Source of the DNA: Longitalea luteola
GTDB lineage: Bacteria; Bacteroidota; Bacteroidia; Chitinophagales; Chitinophagaceae
DNA length: 64,000 bases
Direction of reading: 5' to 3'
Assembly (NCBI RefSeq): GCF_017356035.1
Contig: NZ_JAFIQX010000004.1
Span: 434,001-498,000, forward strand
Under the pieces are notes generated by a model, which was given only the letters and a program-made list of their open reading frames with translations, was not told where the DNA came from and did no database searches. Within the stretch, counting starts at the first letter, position 1. The number at the start of each line of letters is the position of its first letter. Shown piece after piece: positions 55,546 to 62,433 of this stretch. Position numbers and translations under genes: made by a program.

Positions 55546-56139
55546 ATGAAAAAAAAGAAGACCGCACGTACTGCAACCAAAAGCAGTCCTCAACCGGTTG
55601 CTCCATCACCAGCGGCCCCGCCTGCCGCCAAAAAAACGGCCCCGGCAGCTTCCACCAATGGTTTTAAAGGATTTATTTTACTGGTAACCGCTATTATTTC
55701 CCTTCTTATTTTCTTCGGACTTACGCCCAACAAATTTTGGTTCGAACAACGGATCATGCCTTACTGGGAGGATTTTAAAGAACAAAAACTAAACCTCGAC
55801 CTGGAAGAACGCAAAATGGCCCGCTATGGGACCGATTATCTTTTTGCCAGAAACGTGACCGACTTTTTCGAAAAAAGAGGAACAGCCGGTAAAGTACTTT
55901 TATTGGTGCCGCCCAGCGATTATTTCAAAGCCAATGGCTTAAACATACATGTACCCGAACCGGCCGTATTCTATTACTTCACTGGTTTAAAGACCATTTG
56001 GGCCAACAGCCCCGAAGCCTCGAAAGCCAATTGGTATATTACTGCAAAAGGGGGCGGACTGGTGTTTGACAGCGTTACCAACAAACAGGCTTTCCTCGAC
56101 ACGATTGCAGCATTTAACAAATTCAAATCTTCCTTATGA
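55546..56139 (+). CDS. Hypothetical single-pass membrane protein with Pro/Ala-rich N-terminus
   Basis: 197 residues. The first 40 are low-complexity Lys/Pro/Ala/Thr (SPQPVAPSPAAPPAAKK). One transmembrane helix follows at about 41-60 (GFILLVTAIISLLIFFGL), and then an extracytoplasmic domain (ERKMARYGTDYLFARNVTDFF; VLLLVPPSDYFKANGL). Its TGA stop overlaps the ATG of the next gene (ATGA), so the two are translationally coupled and probably function together. I do not recognise the family; it may be an accessory to the putative glycosyltransferase. Confidence 0.8.
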   Translation: MKKKKTARTATKSSPQPVAPSPAAPPAAKKTAPAASTNGFKGFILLVTAIISLLIFFGLTPNKFWFEQRIMPYWEDFKEQKLNLDLEERKMARYGTDYLFARNVTDFFEKRGTAGKVLLLVPPSDYFKANGLNIHVPEPAVFYYFTGLKTIWANSPEASKANWYITAKGGGLVFDSVTNKQAFLDTIAAFNKFKSSL

Positions 56140-57515
56140 GCGGCATAATGATCATTCTGGTTTTAACGGTCATACAGTTTATTGCAGGTTTTGGCCTCCT
56201 CAACCTGTTTAAAATAGAATTGAAACCAGGCCTGTTTATTTCCCTGGCCATATTATTGGGAGTAGCTGTTTTTTCCATTATGCCCTTTGTTTTACAGCTG
56301 GCCTTTATTCCGTTGACCTCGGCTAATGTATTCATTTCGATAATAGCAGCCACCGCTCTCTTAAATATTAGGTTTAAATCGGGGCTGGCCCGTTTTAAAG
56401 AGCTTTGGAGTGGCCTTCGATTCAGGATCAAAATATACGAGATCCCCTTTGTGGTGATGATCATTTTCATTGTGTTTGTTAGCGCATGGCGTTGCTTTTA
56501 CTTCCCTCCCACCCCACGCGATCTTACCTCGGGACCTGAAGTGATCGCTGAATATGCCATCCGCGAAAAGACCATGATCAACTCGGTATTTACCGTGAAC
56601 CTGGAAACAACCAACAACCAGTTCAAACCACCATTTATTACCTGCCTGCAGATCATTTATAAATATGCGGGTTTCGAATTCGGACAAATCTGGTTAAGCA
56701 CCATCGTGGCCTGCTTTCTCATCTTCCTGTACCACGCGCTTACCCTCACCATTCACCGCATTTTTGCCGGGCTGCTGGTCCTGTTCTTCATGGCCATACC
56801 TGAAATGTTTGCTTACACCTTTATGGTGTTGTTCGACTATAGCAATGCCGTATTTTTCTTTTTGTCCGTCTGGTTCCTCTACGTTTTCTTTCAGAACCAG
56901 CAACGCAATTACCTGTCATTTGCCGGTTTGCTGATGGCCATTGCCACCTACATCAGGTCAGAGACCCTCATCCTGGCCTTCCTGATGGTACCGGCCATTG
57001 TGTGGTATCACTGGAAGAATAAGACGGGTATCGTAAAAGGACTGATGAGCAGCGCCTTTTTTGGGGTACCTTCCGTATTAGCGTATATCATTTCCGTTTC
57101 GGTCTATATCAACCGCTATCTGCCGGTAAAGTATAACATTGAAGGACAGGTAAACAAGAACCTTGGCGACCTGTCGCCCTTCTTCGACCGCTTTTCAGAG
57201 ATCAACAGTAAACTCATCTTCAGCGATACGGCAGTGGGTTATTATGGCTATTTCTTCTACCTGTTCATTGGGCTGTTGGTGCTGGAACTGGTGATCAAAC
57301 GCAAACTAAACACTACGACCCGTAACTGGCTGTACGCCGTACTGGTCATTTATATAGGCTTCCCCCTGCTGGGATACCTGTTGCCGCTGCTCGATCTGGA
57401 CAATTCAACCAAACGCGGACTGTTTAAAATATTTCCGCTGATGTTATTGTATATGGCTCATAACAGCCTGCTGGTAAGCTGGTCGCAGCGCATTGCTAAA
57501 TGGGAAACGAAGTAG
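56136..57515 (+). CDS. Multi-pass membrane protein, GT-C glycosyltransferase-like
   Basis: 459 residues with about ten to twelve hydrophobic helices. An extracytoplasmic loop after helix 4 (RCFYFPPTPRDLTSGPEVIAEYAI) contains an acidic residue in the position where GT-C enzymes such as ArnT or PMT place their catalytic Asp. The topology, length and loop fit that superfamily, but no family signature is diagnostic. The gene overlaps its upstream partner by four bases. It is convergent with a GT2 gene that could supply a lipid-linked sugar donor, which supports the GT-C reading. Confidence 0.7.
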   Translation: MSGIMIILVLTVIQFIAGFGLLNLFKIELKPGLFISLAILLGVAVFSIMPFVLQLAFIPLTSANVFISIIAATALLNIRFKSGLARFKELWSGLRFRIKIYEIPFVVMIIFIVFVSAWRCFYFPPTPRDLTSGPEVIAEYAIREKTMINSVFTVNLETTNNQFKPPFITCLQIIYKYAGFEFGQIWLSTIVACFLIFLYHALTLTIHRIFAGLLVLFFMAIPEMFAYTFMVLFDYSNAVFFFLSVWFLYVFFQNQQRNYLSFAGLLMAIATYIRSETLILAFLMVPAIVWYHWKNKTGIVKGLMSSAFFGVPSVLAYIISVSVYINRYLPVKYNIEGQVNKNLGDLSPFFDRFSEINSKLIFSDTAVGYYGYFFYLFIGLLVLELVIKRKLNTTTRNWLYAVLVIYIGFPLLGYLLPLLDLDNSTKRGLFKIFPLMLLYMAHNSLLVSWSQRIAKWETK

Positions 57516-57516
57516 C

Positions 57517-57550
57517 CAATTGACAATAGACAATCAGCAATTGACAAAAA
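57517..57550. repeat. Short-period intergenic repeat, CAATTGACAATAGACAA type
   Basis: CAATTGACAATAGACAATCAGCAATTGACAAAAAT, two imperfect copies immediately after the GT-C-like stop. The same family occurs at 4648-4700. Confidence 0.7.
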
Positions 57551-57580
57551 TACAAATGGGCCTTGCAGGCCCATTTGTAT
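57550..57580. terminator. Bidirectional terminator
   Basis: A perfect 13-bp stem ATACAAATGGGCC (57550-57562) and GGCCCATTTGTAT (57568-57580) with a 5-nt loop, T-rich on the plus side. Placed between two convergent genes. Confidence 0.85.
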
Positions 57581-57581
57581 T

Positions 57582-58340
57582 TTATTTTTTATTATTTAAG
57601 TCTTTAAACAATTTGTATTTCGCGATCCCTGCTTTGTGCAGAAAATATTGCATACTTACCCGCAAAACGCCTAATCCATAAATGGAACTGCGTTTGAAGT
57701 TAATAGAGGAAGCTTCATCGAAATATTTGGTAGGACAGGTAATTTCTGCAATTTCATAGCCTTTGAAAAAGATCTGGGCCAGCAGTTCATTGTCGAACAC
57801 AAAATCATCGGAGTTCTCCTGGTATGGGATCGACAGCAGCACATCTTTATGATAAGCCCGGTAGCCGGTATGATATTCTGATAATTTCTGACCCATGAGA
57901 AGATTCTGGGTCATGGTGAGCATCCGGTTGAAAATGTATTTATACAAAGGCATTCCGCCTTTTAAAGCACCCTTACCGAGAATCCGGGAACCCAGCACCA
58001 CCGGGTACACTTTATTAGCGATCAGGGACACCATGGGTGTTATCAATGCGGGCGTGTACTGGTAATCGGGGTGCAGCATAACAACGATATCAGCCCCTAT
58101 TTCCAACGCCTTATTATAGCAGGACTTCTGGTTGCCGCCATAGCCCTTGTTTTTCTCATGCCGGATAATGTGTTGGATGCCGATCTCACGGGCTACGGAA
58201 ATGGTATCATCTTTACTGGCATCATCCACGAGGATCACCTCATCAACAACCGATCTGTCGATCTCATCATAGGTTGGCCGGAGTGTCTTGGCTGCATTAT
58301 ATGCCGGCAGCACTACTACTACTTTTTGTCCTTTAATCAT
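57582..58340 (-). CDS. Family 2 glycosyltransferase, dolichyl-phosphate-mannose-synthase-like
   Basis: 252 residues. GT-A fold of GT2: KVVVVLPAYNAAKTL at the start, DEVILVDDASKDDT, the nucleotide-sugar Asp-x-Asp-like stretch IVVMLHPDYQYTP, and the acceptor-binding region with YHTGYRAYHKDVL. No C-terminal membrane helices, so it is the short (DPM1-like) type that transfers a sugar to a polyprenyl phosphate at the cytoplasmic side. It may feed the GT-C-like protein encoded convergently. Start ATG 58338-58340. Confidence 0.9.
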   Translation of the reverse strand: MIKGQKVVVVLPAYNAAKTLRPTYDEIDRSVVDEVILVDDASKDDTISVAREIGIQHIIRHEKNKGYGGNQKSCYNKALEIGADIVVMLHPDYQYTPALITPMVSLIANKVYPVVLGSRILGKGALKGGMPLYKYIFNRMLTMTQNLLMGQKLSEYHTGYRAYHKDVLLSIPYQENSDDFVFDNELLAQIFFKGYEIAEITCPTKYFDEASSINFKRSSIYGLGVLRVSMQYFLHKAGIAKYKLFKDLNNKK

Positions 58341-58526
58341 ATTAAATTAAACGATCTGTCAATTAAGGGTTATCCCAAACCAGGATATCCGGCAATAATA
58401 AAGCATTTACACGATTTTTCAGCTGTAAAATTTATTGTTCCAGGATCAAACAGGCCGGCAAACACGCCCCCAGCGGCTGTTTGATCCATATTATATGTGA
58501 AGTGATACGAGCGGTTGCCCGGGACA

Positions 58527-59816
58527 TCAAAAACATGTTTCCAGGCTAACTGCAACCGATCTTTTCAGCAGGGCATTGCCCACGGCGCAATCAAGGCATT
58601 TGCGCGGCTCGCAATAATGGTTCTTCAATTCAAGCAGGGCTTGCGAATCACAGGCGCTTTTATTAACGATGCCGAGCCCGGCATAGCCATTGGTGACCGC
58701 ATTCATTTCGGGTTCCAGCTCATCGAGCCAGTTCAGTGCCCGGTTCTTGTATTGTTCTTCATTATGCAATGACCCGTAGGCAAATAAAATGGGCACCACC
58801 GTGTTAATGATGAGCGTATCTATCATCTGGTTACCCAGCTTTTTTGGGCGGTGAACCGACGATTTGTTGAAGGTATAATGTTGATCCCAGAATTCACTGG
58901 CCGTTACTGCCAGCCAGTTCCTGACGTCGTTGAGTTGTACTGTATCCTTGATAGAAGCAAACAGGTGCGATGATCCGTGGATCAGTTTTGCCAGTTGTGC
59001 CAGCCGGATGGTGGGAAAATTAACCGGCCGGGTACGCAGAAAATGGACTGGCTGCCTTACAGGTTGCAAATGAAACTTTGCTTTGATATGCAGGTATTCC
59101 CGTTGCAGCATGGCCGGGTATTCGGCGGAGAAGGCTCCTTCCAGTAAACCACACTGTCCTAATAACAGTGCTTCCAGTATGGGTAGTTTATTCCTATACC
59201 GGGCCAGCAGGGTTATGGGCAATGACTTGGCCATGGCCTCAAAGGGTTCAAAATTCAGGACTGCCCCAAAGTTGCGGGCCAGCAGCCACCAGAATGTTTC
59301 ATCCCAATGCTGGTTCGATTGCAGGAGAAAAGAAAAGACCGTTGATGACTTACGTTGCATGCGTTCGGCCAGCAGCCGCTCACGCCACGAGATCCAGATG
59401 ATGCGCGACACATCTCTTATCTGGCTGCCACAGGCAATAAACCCGCTATTGTTCATCCAGTGCCCATATTGCTCTAATAACATCAGCGGCACTTTCGACT
59501 GCATGGAAAAGACGGGTATCCGGGTCTCAGTATCAGGCAGGTCGTTCTCCCATACAACATGTAATACCACGTTATCGTAGTTACGGTCAAGGTGATGCGC
59601 ATGCCTGAACCAGTCAGATGTTTTCAAATGCAATTCCACATGGCCAACCCATAACGTGTCTTCTATTTTGATCTTGGCTTCGAGAAAATCGGGACCCTGA
59701 TTGGTATTATACCGGCCGGGATGAATGACCTGGAAACTATCTCCATTGTCGAGGATGGCACTATGTTTATTAAAATACTGGAACTGCCACAGATATTGCA
59801 ATAGCCTTTCTGTCAT
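58527..59816 (-). CDS. DUF2851 family protein
   Basis: 429 residues from ATG 59814-59816. Clear blocks of DUF2851, a family largely confined to Bacteroidota: MTERLLQYLWQFQYFN, VIHPGRYNTNQGPDFLEAKIKI, WVGHVELHLKTSDW, and a terminal EPRKCLDCAVGNALLKR with conserved Cys and Pro. It is soluble. The N-terminal half shows a nuclease-like arrangement (NxGPDFxxAxIxI with HVELH), but the function is unproven. It is a core-genome gene by its conservation in the phylum. Confidence 0.9.
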   Translation of the reverse strand: MTERLLQYLWQFQYFNKHSAILDNGDSFQVIHPGRYNTNQGPDFLEAKIKIEDTLWVGHVELHLKTSDWFRHAHHLDRNYDNVVLHVVWENDLPDTETRIPVFSMQSKVPLMLLEQYGHWMNNSGFIACGSQIRDVSRIIWISWRERLLAERMQRKSSTVFSFLLQSNQHWDETFWWLLARNFGAVLNFEPFEAMAKSLPITLLARYRNKLPILEALLLGQCGLLEGAFSAEYPAMLQREYLHIKAKFHLQPVRQPVHFLRTRPVNFPTIRLAQLAKLIHGSSHLFASIKDTVQLNDVRNWLAVTASEFWDQHYTFNKSSVHRPKKLGNQMIDTLIINTVVPILFAYGSLHNEEQYKNRALNWLDELEPEMNAVTNGYAGLGIVNKSACDSQALLELKNHYCEPRKCLDCAVGNALLKRSVAVSLETCF

Positions 59817-59904
59817 ATCAATTAGCAAATATGAAAATTAGAAAATGTGCTACTGAAACAGAGTGGCTACTAATCGAGGACTTACTATACCTAAAGCTAC
59901 CGAA

Positions 59905-60072
59905 ATAATGTGATAATTCGATAATCTGATAATTTGATAATGCTTAATTTCCGAAACTCCAACTATTATCAACAGCCTGCTATCATAACTGTATTTCAAT
60001 TAGCTAATTATCAAATTAGCTAATTGGTGTATTTCATTATCACATCATCACATTATCACATCATCAAATTAT
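59905..60072. repeat. GATAAT/ATTATCA repeat tracts
   Basis: 59905-59950 repeats GATAATTCGATAATCTGATAAT units. 59998-60072 holds TAGCTAATTATCAAATTAGC and CATTATCACATCATCACATT, the latter running into the 3' end of the maf gene. Same family as 51515-51670 and 17685-17737. Confidence 0.75.
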
Positions 60073-60654
60073 AAGTTTAGCCAATGCGGCTACTACCCTG
60101 CTAACGGGCAGCCCCATTACATTATAGAAATCTCCCTGGATGGATTTAATGCCCACTACGCCGATCCATTCCTGAATGGCATAGGCGCCGGCCTTGTCAT
60201 AAGGCTGATATTTATCAACATAAAAAGCGATCTGTTCCGGCGTCAGGGCGTGAAACCACACATCGGTAGTATCGGCGAAAGCTATTTCCCGCTCGCCCTT
60301 CAATAACACAACGCCGGTAATGACCTGGTGTTTATTGCCTGACAGGCGTCTCAGTATATTAAGCGCATCTTCACGGTCTTTCGGTTTACCAATGACGGTA
60401 TTACCCAGTACTACAACCGTATCTGCGGCAATGACAATATTGATATCGTCGTGCAGGGATTCGTATTTCTGCCTCACGGCAATCGCTTTTTGCCGGGCAA
60501 TATGAACAGGCACTTCCGCAACCGGCATATCAGGCGGAAAAGTTTCTTCGGTGGGTTGTACCATTATCTCAAACGGGATCTCTGCCCATTCAAGCAATTG
60601 TTTACGCCTTGGCGATTGAGAAGCCAGTATAATACGTGGACCGTTGATTGTCAT
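60064..60654 (-). CDS. maf: Maf-like nucleoside triphosphate pyrophosphatase
   Basis: 196 residues. Hydrolyses non-canonical or specific nucleoside triphosphates, preventing their incorporation. It shows the Maf signature ASQSPRRKQLL (11-21), a central IVIAADTVVVLG with the catalytic Asp, and GKPKDREDALNILRRLSG. The final residues run to AALAKLII. Its ATG (60652-60654) overlaps the UbiA stop (TGA 60651-60653) as ATGA, so the pair is coupled and probably part of the kdsC-ubiA-maf operon. Exact substrate type (YhdE versus YceF) is not clear. Confidence 0.94.
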   Translation of the reverse strand: MTINGPRIILASQSPRRKQLLEWAEIPFEIMVQPTEETFPPDMPVAEVPVHIARQKAIAVRQKYESLHDDINIVIAADTVVVLGNTVIGKPKDREDALNILRRLSGNKHQVITGVVLLKGEREIAFADTTDVWFHALTPEQIAFYVDKYQPYDKAGAYAIQEWIGVVGIKSIQGDFYNVMGLPVSRVVAALAKLII

Positions 60655-61595
60655 GAATAGAGTTTAAAGAACAACATGGATAAAATTCCGCTCAGCATGA
60701 TCAGCTTTAACCAGGTGCTGATTGTATGAAAATCGGCTGGTGTTACTGCTTTCACCAGTTTACGCAACAGCAGCAACATGGGAATGATGATCAGCACTGC
60801 ACAATAAGCAGCAGCCCACCACCATTGGAACGGCAGGATATACGCCATCATAATGACCACAGCAGTGATCAGTACGATGAGCCAGGTGGCCGTGAATATT
60901 TTCGAGGCATTGATCCCCCATACGATCGGCATGGTCCTGCAGCCATATTTGGCATCGCCCGGGATGTCTTCCATATCTTTCACCACTTCCCTGATAATCG
61001 AGATGATAAATGCAAATCCGGCGTACAGAAATGTAAGCCGCATGAGCTTGGATGCATCTACCAGCCCATACACTTCGGGCTTTTTGATCACTACATAATG
61101 GGTGATAAAACCTATCACCAGGATAACCCAGGCCGTGAGCAGCGAGATGATCACATTACCACTCAGCAGTCTCTTCTTAAAAATGGTGCTGTAAAACCAA
61201 AGGGCGCCTACACAACCTATATTCGCCGGTATCAGCCACCAGGCTCTTGTTTTCCAGGCAACATAGGCGCTGCACAACACGCCGAAGGCCGAAAAGACCA
61301 GGTGCCAGATAATTGCCCAGCGGCGCTTGATGATCTTTTCCACCACAAGCTTATCTGGTTTGTTTACCAGGTCAATGTTCAGGTCGAAATAATCATTGAT
61401 GATATAACCCGCAGCGGCGATCAATACGGAAGCGGCAATCAGTGTAATAAAAACAGGCGGCGTTAGAACCGGTGGTACGTGGGCGTTTTGAAAAATGGGG
61501 CCAACAATGCAATACTGGAACAGCAATTGGGTAATGGCAATGAACAGCAGGTTCACTGAACGTATAAGGCGTATAAATGCTGCCAGCAGCTTCAT
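60651..61595 (-). CDS. UbiA-family prenyltransferase
   Basis: 314 residues from ATG 61593-61595. Extending the frame upstream would only translate the repeat palindrome (giving PACRQAG), so the shorter start is right. Nine hydrophobic helices are visible. The two Asp-rich motifs are NDYFDLNID (first) and DMEDIPGDAKYG (second), typical of geranylgeranylglycerol-phosphate or 4-hydroxybenzoate-type transferases. Bacteroidota proteins of this form are usually annotated as geranylgeranylglycerol-phosphate transferases. Overlaps maf by four bases; the kdsC-like gene lies 181 bp upstream across a repeat. Confidence 0.9.
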   Translation of the reverse strand: MKLLAAFIRLIRSVNLLFIAITQLLFQYCIVGPIFQNAHVPPVLTPPVFITLIAASVLIAAAGYIINDYFDLNIDLVNKPDKLVVEKIIKRRWAIIWHLVFSAFGVLCSAYVAWKTRAWWLIPANIGCVGALWFYSTIFKKRLLSGNVIISLLTAWVILVIGFITHYVVIKKPEVYGLVDASKLMRLTFLYAGFAFIISIIREVVKDMEDIPGDAKYGCRTMPIVWGINASKIFTATWLIVLITAVVIMMAYILPFQWWWAAAYCAVLIIIPMLLLLRKLVKAVTPADFHTISTWLKLIMLSGILSMLFFKLYS

Positions 61596-61603
61596 CAGAA
61601 AAA

Positions 61604-61779
61604 CATTTTTGGATTTTTGGATTTTGAGACCTGCCTGCCGGCAGGCAGGTTTTGAGATTTTGAGATTTGCACTTCGAATACTAAGACTATTTAATCCCGA
61701 AATCTCGAAATCAGCAATCAAAAGCTTGGCGCGTATTGAAGTAAATCCCGAAATCTCTAAATCGCGAAATCAGCAATCA
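61604..61779. repeat. Repeat cluster with perfect palindrome
   Basis: A 22-bp perfect palindrome (61629-61650; core CCTGCCTGCCGGCAGGCAGG) is flanked on both sides by GATTTTGA units. Direct copies of CCCGAAATCTCGAAATCAG-type words follow (61694-61721 and 61747-61779). It fills the gap between the UbiA and KdsC genes. The GATTTTGA unit is shared with 16196-16223. Confidence 0.85.
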
Positions 61780-62304
61780 TTTACTGGCTACATCAGTATG
61801 TAGCTCCCAGTGATCATTCAACTTCAGCACCTTCTCTATCACCTCCCGGGCACAACCCTGTCCACCGGGTTGCAACGAAATATATTTGGCGATCTGCTTT
61901 ATTTCCATGACCGCATCAGCCGGTGCGCAGGGCAGTCCAACCTGTTGCATCACCTCATAATCGGGAATATCATCGCCCATGAACAGTACTTCGTTCCATT
62001 TCAGTTTATGCTGCTGAACATAGGCCGCCAGTTTGCTTTTCTTATCAGTTACCTGCATAAAAACATCCTGTATGCCCAGCCGGCTCAGGCGCTGGGTAAC
62101 AGCGTCGCTTGTGCCACCGGAAATAACGGCCACCCTATACCCTTTTTTAATGGCCAGTTGAAGCGCGAACCCGTCTTTTATATTCATTCGCCGCACAAAC
62201 TGTCCGTCATCAAAAACAAACAGCGTACCATCAGTCAGTACGCCGTCTACATCAAAGACAAAGGTCGTTATCTGCTTAAATTGGTCTAAAATATTCATAC
62301 TCAT
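61777..62304 (-). CDS. kdsC: 3-deoxy-D-manno-octulosonate 8-phosphate phosphatase (KdsC)
   Basis: 175 residues. Removes phosphate from KDO-8-P in lipopolysaccharide core biosynthesis. HAD C0-type phosphatase: nucleophile D18 and D20 in FVFDVDGVLTDG, the motif-II Ser/Thr in VISGGTSDAV, Lys in the region KKSKLAA, and MGDDIPDYEVMQQVGLPCAPADAV as motif III with the KdsC-typical tail. It lacks a cap domain, as expected for the tetrameric KdsC type. ATG 62302-62304; the alternative Met two codons later is also possible. Probably in one operon with ubiA and maf. Confidence 0.95.
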   Translation of the reverse strand: MSMNILDQFKQITTFVFDVDGVLTDGTLFVFDDGQFVRRMNIKDGFALQLAIKKGYRVAVISGGTSDAVTQRLSRLGIQDVFMQVTDKKSKLAAYVQQHKLKWNEVLFMGDDIPDYEVMQQVGLPCAPADAVMEIKQIAKYISLQPGGQGCAREVIEKVLKLNDHWELHTDVASK

Positions 62305-62377
62305 GGGATGGGTGCAAAAATAAGCGGAAAATCCGGCTTATACCAGTGGCCCGTGTAAAGAAATAAAGGTCAAAAGT

Positions 62378-62410
62378 AAAAAGCCCCAACGGGTTGCGTC
62401 AGGGCTTTTT
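62378..62410 (-). terminator. Intrinsic terminator, Prc-like protease gene
   Basis: Stem AAAAAGCCC (62378-62386) and GGGCTTTTT (62402-62410). On the minus strand its 3' arm runs into T-rich sequence after the protease stop. Confidence 0.75.
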
Positions 62411-62433
62411 TATATTTTAAAAAACGACTGTTG

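Noticed and set aside
61596-61721. Long N-terminal extension of the UbiA-family protein
   Set aside because: The extra 42 codons are translated repeat DNA (including the palindrome); the natural start is ATG 61593-61595.
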